Assembly (NCBI GenBank): GCA_963778895.1
Contig: CAVZVZ010000009.1
Coordinates: forward strand, 1 to 64,000
DNA from: CAVZVZ01 sp963778895
Lineage (GTDB): Bacteria; Actinomycetota; Acidimicrobiia; Acidimicrobiales; Acidimicrobilacustridaceae
DNA length: 64,000 nucleotides
Direction: 5' to 3'
Shown: one piece after another, positions 42,229 to 54,968 of the stretch
Layout: every line of letters begins with the position of its first letter
Position numbering within the stretch: position 1 is the first letter of the stretch
Translations under genes and position numbers: made by a program
The notes under the pieces: generated by a model
Told to the model about the DNA's origin: nothing
Seen by the model: only the letters and a program-made list of their open reading frames with translations
The model's database searches: none

Positions 42229-43547
42229 CGACCCTCCCCGCCGAGAACGCTGCGGATCGTGCGACCGACGATCCGCACGTCGAGACCGAGGCCCTGGCGC
42301 CGCAGATAGTAGAACTCGTACTGCAGCTTCTCGAGGGCGTCTCGCTCGTCGCCCGCGTAGCCGTACTTCACCTGCGCCCAGCCGGTGAGCCCGGGCCGGA
42401 CGAGGTGCCGCATGTCGTAGAACGGCAGCTTGCCCTTGAGCTCCTCGACATACTGCGGCTGCTCGGGACGCGGACCGACGACCGCCAGGTCGCCGCGCAG
42501 GATGTTGATCACCTGCGGCAGCTCGTCCACGTGCGTGACCGCAGCAACCGTCCGAACGGCGTGATGCGCGGGTCGTCCTCGGCCGTCCATTCGTTGGCGA
42601 GGGTGCCGTCGCTCGGGCGCATCGTGCGGAACTTCAGGATCCGGAACACCTTGCCGTTCTTGCCGACACGCGGCTGGCGGTAGAGCAGCGGGCCGCGGTT
42701 CGCGATGAGATCGCCGACGACCACGAATGGCACCGCCAGGATCAGCACCACGATGCCCAGAGCCCGAGCAACAGGTCGATCACCCGCTTGAGGCGGCCGT
42801 ACTGAGCCCGATGGACCTCGCCGATGTCGAACAGCAGCGACACGCGCTCGAGCTCGCTCAGCGGCAACATCCCGAGCCACTCCTCGTAGAAGAGCGACAG
42901 CGTGCGCACGCGGAAGCCCCGCTGATGAAGCTCGGCGGCCTGGACGACCACGCTCGGCGACGCCTGGGCCTCGCGATCGAGCACCAAGACGTTGGCGCGG
43001 TCGCGGTCGAAGCGCTCGATCAGCGGCTTGCGCCGAGCCGTCGGTCTCGCCACGGCGACCGGAACGACCTCGATCACGATGACCGGACGTTCGGGCCCGC
43101 GCGCCACGTCTTCGCGCAGCTGCCCGGGCTCGACCGTGTCGCTCACGACCAGGACGCGATCGCGCCCGGCCACCGCGCCGGCCGCCCCGGCCAGCGCGAC
43201 ACAGAACACGTACCACGGCACGAGCACGAGCGGCGCGCCGAAGACCACGAACCGTGGGAGCAGTGCATCGCCGACGAACAGCTGCACGATCGAGATGGCC
43301 AACGCGCCCGGACGGCGGCACCGATCGAGGTGACCAACGCCTGCCGAGGCGAACGCAGGATCTCGGGAAGACCGAATCCGTAGGCCGTGACGATCAGCAA
43401 CACGATGTAGAGGAGCGACCACCCGAACCGGAACGTGCCGGTGTACGAGTACGGCGGATTGGCGATGATCCGCGCGTGGTAGACGGACAGCCCGACCACG
43501 GCGCCGATGATGCCGAGGTACAGGAGCGGACGGGCGACCCGTCTCAT
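42225..43547 (-). CDS. Polyprenyl glycosylphosphotransferase (initiating enzyme), three frameshifts
   Basis: Read through three frame changes (about 43312, 42775 and 42535) the gene gives about 440 residues, normal for the family. It begins MRRVARPLLYLG with several membrane helices, then a soluble CoA-binding-like middle (RVLVVSDTVEPGQL, then LFYEEWLGMLPLSEL), and the conserved catalytic end: LLYRQPRVGKNGKVFRILKFRTM, DDPRITPFGRLLR, VDELPQVINILRGDLAVVGPRPE, and HLVRPGLTGWAQVKYGYAG. Such enzymes load the first sugar phosphate onto undecaprenyl phosphate. The start lies three bases after the uvrA stop. Whether the indels are real or errors is open. Confidence 0.8.
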
Positions 43548-43550
43548 GGG

Positions 43551-46412
<2,862 letters not shown>

Positions 46413-46488
46413 CCTCGGGAGCCTATCCGCTCGACACAACTCGACCGAACATCTGTTTGGTCCGGACGGCCCGGTTCTGGGCTGCTGG

Positions 46489-47111
46489 TCAGGCGCGCTC
46501 GTAGGAGGTGACCCGGAAGTCCACGCCGCCGAGGAACGGCACGATCTCCGAGCCGGTTTGGCTCCATCCAGGGAAGCTCGGTGGATCGGCGGAGGTGTCC
46601 AGATCCACGAGCGCGAAGGTCGGCTCCCCCGACTCCCCCACCACGTCGACGGCAAACCGCAGATCGTCCGGATTGCCCGACGACAGCCACTTCTTGTCGC
46701 CATACGTGGCGCCGAACTCGCGGGGCACGAAGCCGTTGGGACTGATGAGCACCGCCTCCGAGCGGGCCTGCAACCGATCGGCGGCGTCCGCGATCTCGTG
46801 GCTCCGTTGGACCATCCACAGCAGCCCGAACGCGGTGACCGCGACGGAGGCGACGATGAAACCAGTGCGCGCCCAACGCGCCATGCGGGCCCGCTGGCTG
46901 ATCCCCACGACCGCGAGCAGGAAGCCCGTCACGAGGAGGTAGCGACCGGCCCATTGCGGCGCGGCGCCGCCGGTGAACTGGTAGGCGAGCACCAGCGGCA
47001 CGGGCAGCAACGCGGCCAGCGTCACGAAGCGATTGCGCTCATCGGAGAACCCCCACGCCAGACCAGCCGCGGCGAACGGGGTGGCCGCGATCAACCCCGG
47101 CACGAAGCCGA
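46489..47111 (-). CDS. C-terminal part of a polytopic membrane protein, joined in frame to UvrB
   Basis: About 206 codons continue the uvrB frame but have nothing to do with UvrB. They encode three to four membrane helices (GLIAATPFAAAGLAWGF; VTLAALLPVPLVLAYQF; YLLVTGFLLAVVGIS; TGFIVASVAVTAFGLLW) and a soluble tail (AVLISPNGFVPREFGATYGDKKW and on to RVTSYERA). This is the shape of the C-terminal half of a GT-C-type membrane transferase such as the neighbour at 48.6-50.0 kb. Its own N-terminus is missing. The join at about 47111 is a deletion or an assembly chimera. Confidence 0.6.
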
Positions 47112-48497
47112 AGTCGGTGAGGTCCTCGGCCATCTTCTTGGTCAGCGTGGTGACGAGCACCCGCGCGTCGACTGCCATCCGTTCGTTGATCATCTCGATC
47201 AGGTCGTCGATCTGACCCTTGGTCGGCTTCACGACGATCTCGGGATCGACGAGACCCGTCGGACGCACGATCTGCTCGACGACGGTCTGCGAATGCTGCA
47301 GCTCGTAGGGGCTCGGGGTCGCCGACAGGAACACCACCTGGTTGACCCGCTCCACGAACTCGTCGAACCGCAAGCGGACGGTTGTCGGCCGCCGAGGGCA
47401 GCCGGAACCCGTGGTCGATCAGCGTCTCCTTGCGGCTGCGGTCGCCCTCGTACTGGCCGTGCAGCTGGGGCACGGTGACGTGACTCTCGTCGATGACCAC
47501 CAAGAAGTCGTCCGGGAAGTAGTCGAGCAAGCGTGTAGGGCGGTTCACCGGCCGAGCGACCGTCGATCGGCGCCGAGTAGTTCTCGATGCCGTTGCAGTA
47601 TCCGACCTCTTGCATCATCTCGAGGTCGTACTGCGTGCGCATGCGCAGACGCTGCGCCTCGAGCAGCTTGCCGTGCTCCTCGAAGTACGCCAGCCGCTTC
47701 TGCAGCTCGGCCTCGATGCGGGTGATCGCCTCGCGCAAGCGCTCCTCGCCCGTCACGTAGTGGGTGGCCGGGAAGACGATCAGCTCTTCGAGGTCGTCGA
47801 CCTTCTCGCCCGTGAGCGGGTCGACCACGAGGATGCGCTCGATCTCGTCGCCGAACAGCTCGATGCGAACCGCCGTCTCGTCGTACGCCGGGTGGACCTC
47901 GATGGTGTCACCGCGCACGCGGAAGTTGCCGCGGACGAGGTTCATGTCGTTGCGCTCGTACTGCATGTCGACCAGCTGGCGCAGGATCGAACGCTGGTCG
48001 CGCTCCTCGCCCCTGCGCACCACGAGCAGTTGATCCTTGTACTCGGCGGGGCCGCCGAGGCCGTAGATGCACGACACCGACGCGACGACGATCACGTCAC
48101 GCCGGGTGAGCAACGCCGAAGTGGCCGAGTGGCGCAGTCGGTCGATCTCGTCGTTGATCGACGAGTCCTTCTCGATGTAGGTGTCGCTCGAGGGCATGTA
48201 CGCCTCGGGCTGGTAGTAGTCGTAGTAGGAGACGAAGTACTCGACCCGGTTGTCGGGGAAGAACTCGCGGAACTCGTTGGCCAACTGGGCGGCGAGCGAC
48301 TTGTTCGGGGCGATCACCAGCGTGGGTCGCTGCACTTGCTCGATCGTCCACGCGATGGTGGCGCTCTTGCCCGAACCCGTGATGCCGAGGAGCGTCTGGA
48401 AACGGTTGCCCGCGTCGATGCTCTGGCTCAGGCCGGCGATGGCGTCCGGCTGATCACCGGCCGGGGCGAAGTCCGAGACGACCTTGAACGGCGGCAT
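47112..48497 (-). CDS. uvrB: Excinuclease ABC subunit B, truncated, with two frameshifts
   Basis: The ATG at 48497 follows a good ribosome-binding site (gaggag). FKVVSDFAPAGDQPDAIAG, LLGITGSGKSATIAWTIE (Walker A) and the beta-hairpin region YYDYYQPEAYMPSSDTYIEKD are intact. The frame breaks near 47555 (after IENYSAPIDGRS) and near 47390 (DNRPL then RFDEFVERVNQVVFLSATP); the Walker B block VVIDESHVTVPQLHGQY lies between. The protein ends at LVTTLTKKMAEDLTD, where it joins membrane-protein sequence. Helicase motifs V and VI and the UVR domain are absent, about 220 residues. As written this cannot be a working UvrB. Confidence 0.85.
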
Positions 48498-48583
48498 GCT
48501 CTACTCCTCGACGAGAACCCTGAGGCGCGAGCCTACCGACGGGGTGTGACTTCGATTCCGGGCCCGGGCGAGCCGGCCCGCGA

Positions 48584-50021
48584 TCAGCCCTGGTCGGGCT
48601 GCTCGTAACACGACACCGAGTACTCACCAACCGCGGTGGCGGGCATCATCGGAGCACGGGACGAACGGCGCCGGCGGCATATAGGCATACGTGTCCGGCA
48701 CCAACACCCACGCACGACCGGTCGGCTCGGCGCCCGGCACGACACCGGACCACGCGCCGTCGTCACCGAAACCCGGCGCCGGGTCGTCGGTCCGGATCCC
48801 GTGGTCCCAGCGCACCATCGGGCTGAGCCAGTCCGGGTACACGACCACCGTGTCACCGGGCTGCGCGGCGTCGATCATCACATGACGGGCCGCGCCCGAC
48901 TCTTCCTCGTACGAGAACGCCTGGCCGACCGACGGCACGGCGAGCACGGCGACGAGCGACCACCCCTACCGCGCGAATACCGGCGCTCGCCGAGATCGAC
49001 TTCGGCCACGGATCGCCGTCCGCACAGGCCGCGGCCACCGCGGCCAGGGCGATGACCGGGGCCCAGGCCGCGAAGGCCAGAGAGCGGGCGAGCAGGAGGT
49101 GGGTCCGAAAACCGAGAACGATCTCGACGACGGTCGGCGCCACGAAGAGGCAGAGCCACACGCGGCCCAGATCGGGTCGCGTCCTCACCAACAGGACCCC
49201 GCCGAGGACCACGACGGCGACCACGAGCACCGCCAGACCGTCGTACAGCGACACCTGTCCGGCCACGGCGTCGATCGCACCGCTGACGGAAGTGAACGGA
49301 ATCCACGACGCGTGCTCCGACTGTGCGTTGCTCGAGGAAGCTCGGTCCCCACACCAGCAACCACGCCGCGATCGCGCCGGCAACCCACGCTCGCCACACC
49401 CACGCGGCACGGTCGGTACGCCGCCACGGGAGCAAGAGGGCGCCGGCCGCGAGCAGCACGACCGACACGTGCGCGAGCGAACCCGAGGAGGATCGCGGCG
49501 GCGACGACCATCGGCCACCGAGGTCGGCGGTCACGCAACCAGCGCTCGCTGACGGCCGCGACGACCGTGCCGGCCAGGATCACGATGGCGTACATCCGCG
49601 CCTGACGGGAGTACAGGACCTCGATCGCCGCGAACGAACTGAACGCGACGACGAACACTCCGAACCATCCTCGGTTCCACATCCACCACACCACGACGGC
49701 AAGGGTCAGCACGCCGAGGAGCGCGGAGGGCAGCGGAGCCAGACCGCGCTGTTCGTGTCCACCACCAGATGGCGCAGCAGGTAGTCGAGCGGCGGATGCG
49801 AGTCGGTCGCCCGCAACACCGACGGAATGTCGCCCGGCGCCCGGCGCGCCACGTTGGCCGTGAAGCTCTCGTCGAAGCTCAGCAGGCTGCGGTCGAGCGC
49901 GGCCGCACGATCACGACACCGACTGCCAGACAAACCCCACGATCGATTGCTGCAGCCGGTCCAGCGCGCGCTGGTCGGCTCGGCTTTCGTTGCGACATCC
50001 CCACCGGGAAACGTTAGACAC
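48584..50021 (-). pseudogene. GT-C-type membrane glycosyltransferase broken by at least five frameshifts
   Basis: Pieces of one protein can be followed on this strand across frame changes. SLLSFDESFTANVARRAPG and ATDSHPPLDYLLRHLVVD come first (the DE pair and the D-x-H-P-P motif of GT39/ArnT-like enzymes), then WNRGWFGVFVVAFSSFAAIEVLYSRQARMYAIVIL, VSVVLLAAGALLLPWR with AWVAGAIAAWLLVWGPSF, GLAVLVVAVVVLGGVLLVRT, and last the soluble end AAQPGDTVVVYPDWLSP to GEYSVSCYEQPDQG. Joined, it would be about 470 residues. The start near 50021 (a GTG) is uncertain. The indel density is the highest in the window. Confidence 0.6.
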
Positions 50022-50109
50022 AACGCCCGATGCGGGTGAACCCAGTAAACAAGCGGTTGTTCTTCTACGCTCGACCGGCAGAAGCAGTGCCCGACACAGG
50101 AGTGACGAC

Positions 50110-50875
50110 ATGCGAGACGCACTTGGGCACGTGCAGTCGATTCTCGTCCTGGGCGGCACATCGGAGATCGCCGTCGCCACCACGCTGGCTCTCGCGCCCT
50201 GGTCGCGTCGAACGCATCGTGCTGACCGAACGAGAGCCCTCACGCGCCGAGGCGACCGTCGAACGACTGCACCACGCGGGCATCGAGGACGTTCGCGTGG
50301 TGGCCTTCGACGCACGGGACACCTCGTCCCACGCCAAGGTGATCGAAAGTGCCTTCGCCGAATCGGGCGACTTCGACCTGGTACTGCTGGCATTCGGTGT
50401 GTTGGGTGACCAGTACGAGTTCGACCACGATCCCGAGGCGGCCGCCGACGCCGCTCTCGTCAACTACGTGGGTGCGGTGTCGAGCGGCCTCGCGGTCGCC
50501 GAGCAGTTCCGGCGCCAAGGCCACGGCACCCTCGTCGTGCTGTCGTCGGTCGCGGCCGAGCGCGCTCGCAAGAGCAACTTCGTGTACGGATCCTCGAAGG
50601 CCGGCCTCGACGCGTTCGCGCAGGGCCTCGGCGACGCGCTGATCGGCACCGGCGCGCGGGTGATGATCGTGCGTCCGGGGTTCGTGCACACCCGCATGAC
50701 GGCCCACCTGCCCGCACAGCCCTTCTCGACGACACCCGAAGCGGTCGCCGCCGTCATCGTGCGCGGGCTCGAACGCGGTGACGAGCTGGTGTGGGCGCCG
50801 CCGATCCTGCGCTACGTGTTCTCGGTCATGCGCCACCTGCCACGCGGTCTCTGGCGCATCGTTTCTGCCCGTTGA
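50110..50875 (+). CDS. dprE2: DprE2-like short-chain reductase, one frameshift
   Basis: The ATG at 50110 follows aggag. MRDALGHVQSILVLGGTSEIA is the NAD(P) loop; after TTLALAP the frame changes at about 50198 and continues GRVERIVLTEREPSRA. Removing one C from the ccc there restores about 254 residues. The rest follows mycobacterial DprE2 closely: NYVGAVSSGLAVAEQFRRQGHGTLVVLSSVAAERARKSNFVYGSSKAGLDAF (YxxxK catalytic pair), MIVRPGFVHTRMTAHL and ELVWAPPILRYVFSVMRHLPR. DprE2 completes epimerisation of decaprenylphosphoryl ribose to arabinose. Its partner DprE1 is not in the window. Confidence 0.82.
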
Positions 50876-50890
50876 GCGACACGGGGGCCG

Positions 50891-51490
50891 TCAGGTCGAC
50901 GGCAGGGTCTGGAGCCATTCCCAGCACTCCCCTACGCGAGCCTCGAGCTCGTCGCGGCCGGCGTCGTTGTTGATCACGAAGTCGGCGCGATCCACGCGCT
51001 CCTCACGCGACGCCTGACGAGCGATCCGCGCTCGAGCGTCCTGCTCCCGAAAGCCCCGTTGTTCGACGAGCCGGCCGACGGCGATGTCGGGATCGGTGTC
51101 GACGACGATCAGGCCGACCAGGTCGTCGCGACCCGACTCGACCAGCAGCGGCACGTCGAGGATCACGATGTGGTCCGTGGCCACCTCGTCCTCGAGCCGG
51201 CGGGCGATCTCGAGCCCGACGGCGGGATGCACGATGGCGTTGAGATCGGCCAGGGCCTCGGGATCGCTGAAGACCACGTCGGCCACGGCCGGGCGGTCGA
51301 GGGTGCCGTCGGCGGCGACGATCTCGGGGCCGAAACGGTCGACCATCGCCTGGAACACCTCGGTGCCTGGCTCCTGCAGGTCACGGGTGATGGCGTCGGC
51401 GTCGATGACCACCGCCCCTCGGTCGGCGAGGCGCGAGGACACGCTGGATTTGCCCGAACCGATCCCACCCGTGAGTCCCACAAGGAGCAC
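50891..51490 (-). CDS. coaE: Dephospho-CoA kinase
   Basis: From the GTG at 51490 the protein has 199 residues: LLVGLTGGIGSGKSSVSSRLADRGAVVIDAD is the P-loop and the conserved DAD of the lid, then IVHPAVGLEIARRLE, HIVILDVPLLVESGRDDLVGLIVVD, and QDARARIARQASREERVDRADFVINND. It phosphorylates the ribose 3' hydroxyl of dephospho-CoA. The frame is open far upstream but that part has no coding character. It converges with dprE2. coaE usually lies next to rpsA and uvrB in actinobacteria. Confidence 0.95.
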   Translation of the reverse strand: MLLVGLTGGIGSGKSSVSSRLADRGAVVIDADAITRDLQEPGTEVFQAMVDRFGPEIVAADGTLDRPAVADVVFSDPEALADLNAIVHPAVGLEIARRLEDEVATDHIVILDVPLLVESGRDDLVGLIVVDTDPDIAVGRLVEQRGFREQDARARIARQASREERVDRADFVINNDAGRDELEARVGECWEWLQTLPST

Positions 51491-51571
51491 GGCGCCGGAA
51501 GCTAGCACCGGGTTCCTCGAAGCCTCCGCGTTGAGGGTCAAGAGTTCCTCGTCACGGCCGATTTGTATTAC

Positions 51572-53450
51572 GTGGACGACGACGCGCGGACGAGCACCTC
51601 CACAACCACAAGACCGCCCCACGAGACGAGCACCAGCTCGTCCGCGCCGCGCGTGACCGACTTCACCTCTCTGCGTGGCCCGATCCTGCTCTCGGACGAG
51701 GACGACGGCAAAACCTGGCGGGACCGAGTCGTCGAATTGATCGAGACCACGGACGGTTCGACCCACGACGACGGCATCGGCGTCTTCGATCGGATCGACC
51801 GGGTCGCCGCCTTCGCCCCCGCCATCCTGGCGATCCGCTGGGGCACCACGATCGCCTCGATCGCCCTGGCGACCCAGCAGGCTGACCAGCCCAAATGGCT
51901 GATCGGCGGCTGGTGCATCGCTCTGGTGCTCTACACGGTGCTCCGCACGGCCCGGCCGATTCGCTACCGCGGAGACGTCAAGAGCCTCCTCTCGGTCATC
52001 ACCGAAGTCGTGCTCCTCGTGGCCGCCCTGTGCACCACGGGCTATTGGGAGTCCCCCTTCATCCTGAGCATGCTCACGGCGATCACCGTGGCCGGATTCG
52101 CCCGCGGGTTCGGTTTCGCCCTGCGCATCGGCATCGCCTCCTCGCTGGCGGTCACGATCCCGTTCCTGGCCTTCGACACCACCGACGCCCGGATCATCCT
52201 GTCGCTGCAGTGGACCCTGGTCATGCTGCTCGTCGGCGTGATCGCCGGCTACGCGCCGGCGCATCTCCGGTGAGGCGGACCGCCAGCACTCGCTCGCCCT
52301 CGATCGGCTCGGGCGCCTGGCCGACGCCAACGCCCTGCTCTTCTCGCTCCACCGGGTCACCCAGACCCTTCCGGCCTCACTCGATCTCGACGAGGTGCTC
52401 GACACCACGGTGGGACGACTCCGGGGCCTGTTCGACTTCGATTTCGCGGTCGTGCTGGCCGTCGACGACACGGACGGGAACTGGCAGGTCCTGCGGCGCG
52501 AGGGCGGCGGGCGCCTGGCCTCCAAGCTCACCACCATCGAGCTGCCCGAGCCGGTCCGCCGAGCGATCGAGGAAGGCAGCGTCGTGAACGTGCCTTCGTT
52601 CCCGGTCGCGGGCAGCGCCGGACTCACCGACAAGGCGAACTGCGGGATGTACGCCGTGCTCCCCGCCCGCGGTTCGATCATCGGCCTGATCGCCATCGAG
52701 GACACCGACGAGCGGCACTTCAACGACCGCGACGCCGAACTGCTGAAGGGCTTCGTCGAGTCGGTCGCACTGGCGATCGACAACGCCCGATGGTTCGCCC
52801 GGCTCCGCACCGTCGGCGCCGACGAGGAACGGACCCGCATCGCCCGTGACCTGCACGATCGCATCGGCCAGTCCCTGGCCTACCTGGCCTTCGAGCTCGA
52901 CCGGATCGTGGCCAACCAGACCCGAGGCGAACACGTCACCGGGTCACTCGAGCAGCTCCGCGAAGACGTCCGAGGGGTGATCCGCGAGGTACGCGACACC
53001 CTCTACGACCTGCGCACGGACGTCTCCGAGCAGCAGGACATGGCCGCCACCCTGGAGGCCTACGTCGGCCGGGTACGCGACCGCAGCGGCATGGCGATCG
53101 ACGTGTACTGCGACCGCAACAGCCGGCTGCCGATCCTGCAAGAACGCGAGATGTGGCGCATCGCGCAGGAGGCGCTCACCAACGTCGAACGCCACTCGGC
53201 GGCGACACAGGTGCGCGTGTTGTGGCGCTGCAACGGCGAGTCCGCGGCGCTCGAAGTAACCGACAACGGCCATGGCTTCCCGATCGGCCGGGCCGGCCGA
53301 CTCGACTCCTACGGCCTGCTCGGGATGCGCGAACGCGCCTCCTCGATCGGGGCCACCCTCGACATCACGAGCCACATCGACAAGGGCACCCGGGTGCGGT
53401 GCAGCCTGATCCGATCGTCATCCCGCGCCCAACAAGCAGTCGCGAGCTAG
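51572..53450 (+). CDS. Membrane sensor histidine kinase with GAF domain, one frameshift
   Basis: The first about 230 residues have five to six membrane helices (for example WCIALVLYTVL, VITEVVLLVAALC and LQWTLVMLLVGVIAGYA). The frame changes at about 52258, near GYA, and continues RISGEADRQHSLALDRLGRLADANALL. A GAF domain follows (LDEVLDTTVGRLRGLFDFDFAVVLAV to LIAIEDTDERHFNDRDAEL), then the HisKA_3 phospho-acceptor ERTRIARDLHDRIGQSLAYLAF, and an ATPase with MWRIAQEALTNVERHSAA (N box), VTDNGHGFP and YGLLGMRERA (G boxes). It is a NarX/DegS-type kinase. The GTG at 51572 is the likelier start; a TTG at 51563 is possible. Its regulator follows directly. Confidence 0.87.
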
Positions 53451-53473
53451 GACCCCAGGAATGGATAGGGCAC

Positions 53474-54142
53474 ATGGAAAATAACGTTGTTGGCGCCATG
53501 ACAATCCGGTTGATGCTGGCGGACGATCACCGGATGCTGCGTGAGGGCTTGCGCCGCTCGATGGCCGACCAGGGCTTCGACGTGGTGGGCGAGGCCCGCG
53601 ACGGCGAGGAGGCGGTCCGCCTGGCCGAGGACCTCCAGCCCGATGTCATCCTGATGGACGTCACCATGCCGGAGATGGACGGCGTGGAGGCCACCCGTCA
53701 GATCAAACAGGACATGCCCGACGTCCGCATCGTCATGCTCACCATGCATGCCGACCAGGAGGTCCTCGCGTCGGCGATCCGCGCCGGCGCCAGCGGCTAT
53801 CTGGTCAAGGACTGCTCGACCGAGGAGATCGCCTCCGCGGTGCGGATGGCGGCGAGCGGGGAGACCGCGCTGTCACCGCAGCTGGCGGCGTCCATGCTCG
53901 ACGAGGTCCGCAAGCTCGACCAGCCGGGAGCCGAGGAAGACCGGATCATCACCAAGCGGGAAGAGGAGGTCCTGCAGCTCATCGCCGATGGCTGCTCGAC
54001 CCCCGAGGTGGCCGAACGGCTGTACATCAGCCAGAAAACGGTCAAGAACCACCTGGCGTCGATCTACCAGAAGCTCGACGCCCGGGACCGCACCCAGGCC
54101 GTCCTGCAGGCCGTGCGGATGGGCATCGTCCACCTCGATTGA
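53474..54142 (+). CDS. NarL/LuxR-family response regulator
   Basis: The receiver domain spans residues about 10-125, with the acidic pair in IRLMLADDHRMLREGL, the phosphoryl-accepting Asp in PDVILMDVTMPEMDG and the Lys in SGYLVKDCSTEEI. The C-terminal LuxR helix-turn-helix is ITKREEEVLQLIADGCSTPEVAE, then ERLYISQKTVKNHLASIYQKLDARDR. It lies 23 bases after the kinase and forms a pair with it. Two starts are possible: 53474 and 53498. The next genes are the Flp pilins, so the pair may control the Tad pilus; this is only suggested by position. Confidence 0.93.
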   Translation: MENNVVGAMTIRLMLADDHRMLREGLRRSMADQGFDVVGEARDGEEAVRLAEDLQPDVILMDVTMPEMDGVEATRQIKQDMPDVRIVMLTMHADQEVLASAIRAGASGYLVKDCSTEEIASAVRMAASGETALSPQLAASMLDEVRKLDQPGAEEDRIITKREEEVLQLIADGCSTPEVAERLYISQKTVKNHLASIYQKLDARDRTQAVLQAVRMGIVHLD

Positions 54143-54402
54143 TGCCGCCCACGCTGGGTCATCCTGTTTCACACGGTGCGTCGATCTCAGCGCTCCAAGT
54201 GAGTGGATTCGCGCCCCGATGACCACTCTCCGGGACCAGAAATGGACCCCGTTTTCAGGGTCGCAAGCCCGTGACCAGGAAAATAGTCCAAAAGGCCTAT
54301 AACTCTGGGGACGCTGGGTGACGATACTTCCAAAGACAGGAAGCACGCCTCGACCCCTGTGTCGGGGCATCCGTCAGCACCAGACCAAAGGGAGACCATC
54401 CA
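54143..54402 (+). promoter_or_regulatory. Long structured leader of the pilin genes
   Basis: This 260-base stretch without a gene lies upstream of the first pilin. It is less GC-rich in its middle (aaaatagtccaaaa). TATAAC at 54298-54303 is a possible -10 box. Several hairpins follow one another: gaccc with gggtc (around 54245-54262), cttcc with ggaag (around 54331-54349), and cccc with gggg (around 54355-54368). I checked for a c-di-GMP-I riboswitch because cgcaagcc occurs, but the matching partner elements are missing. It is a candidate control region for pilin expression. Confidence 0.35.
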
Positions 54403-54591
54403 ATGCTTACCTCGTACGAGTTCGCGAGCGCCTGGCTTCAGGCCCGCTGCAAGACTGACCGAGGCGCCTCGCTCGTCGAGTACGCGCTCCTCGTCGCCCT
54501 GATCGCCGTTGTTTGCATCGTGGCGATCACGTTCCTCGGCCAGAAAGCCTCGAGCAAGTTCAGCTCGGTCGGCTCGGCGGTGGCGGGCTAA
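54403..54591 (+). CDS. flp: Flp-type pilin
   Basis: The 62-residue prepilin follows a ribosome-binding site (aaagggag). The leader MLTSYEFASAWLQARCKTDRG ends in Gly; cleavage there gives ASLVEYALLVALIAVVCIVAI, with Glu at position 5 and Tyr at 6 as required in Flp pilins, and one hydrophobic helix. The tail is FLGQKASSKFSSVGSAVAG. It is the probable major subunit of the Tad pilus encoded on the opposite strand from 56.5 to 63 kb. The prepilin peptidase (TadV) is not in the window. Confidence 0.9.
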   Translation: MLTSYEFASAWLQARCKTDRGASLVEYALLVALIAVVCIVAITFLGQKASSKFSSVGSAVAG

Positions 54592-54627
54592 CAAGCCGCC
54601 CCGTCTGAACGACGGAAACGTCAGTGG

Positions 54628-54654
54628 TCGGGGCGGGCAGCATGCCCGCCCCGA
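54628..54654. terminator. Hairpin between the two pilin genes
   Basis: Twelve-base arms (54628-54639 and 54643-54654) are perfect complements around three bases. It lies about 36 bases after the first pilin stop and 38 before the second pilin start. It could end most transcripts or stabilise the first pilin message, so the second pilin would be made in lower amounts. Confidence 0.6.
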
Positions 54655-54692
54655 CTCGTTTCCGAGGCGGGCCACCGAGAAAGGGGGCTCTG

Positions 54693-54878
54693 ATGTCCTC
54701 TTGGGCACCGGGCAGGGGCGCCCGACGGTTCGGTGGGGATCAAGGAGCGTCGCTCGTCGAGTACGCGCTTCTTGTGTCGCTGATTGCCGTCGTTTGCATC
54801 TCGGCCTTGACGTACTTCCAACAGGAGACCAGTGCGAGTCTCTCCAAATCGGCATCGTCGATCGGAGGGTCACCCTGA
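54693..54878 (+). CDS. Second Flp-type pilin
   Basis: The ATG at 54693 follows gaaaggggg and gives 61 residues. The leader SSWAPGRGARRFGGDQG ends in Gly, and the mature part ASLVEYALLVSLIAVVCISAL is almost the same as in the first pilin, with Glu 5 and Tyr 6. The tail (YFQQETSASLSKSASSIGG) differs. It is a paralogue, perhaps a minor pilin. An earlier in-frame ATG at 54624 lies in the hairpin and is unlikely. Confidence 0.87.
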   Translation: MSSWAPGRGARRFGGDQGASLVEYALLVSLIAVVCISALTYFQQETSASLSKSASSIGGSP

Positions 54879-54906
54879 ACGCCTGCGGGAGGGCATGAAG
54901 GTGTAG

Positions 54907-54934
54907 AGCGGAGTCGGTTTCGACCGGCTCCGCT
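54907..54934. terminator. Terminator hairpin after the pilin genes
   Basis: Two 12-base arms (54907-54918 and 54923-54934) pair, with one G-T wobble, around a stable TTCG tetraloop and are followed by TTTCG. It lies 28 bases after the second pilin stop and before the end of the convergent membrane-protein gene. Confidence 0.7.
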
Positions 54935-54968
54935 TTCGCGTCCGGCCCGCGCTTCAGCAGGCCGGGGT

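Noticed and set aside
50891..52864. 657-codon minus-strand frame containing coaE
   Set aside because: Only the last 199 codons show dephospho-CoA kinase motifs. The rest is the antisense of the histidine kinase gene.
54240..54300. c-di-GMP-I riboswitch
   Set aside because: A cgcaagcc segment is present, but the GGCAAACC-type partner and the expected stems are not, so I record only a structured leader.
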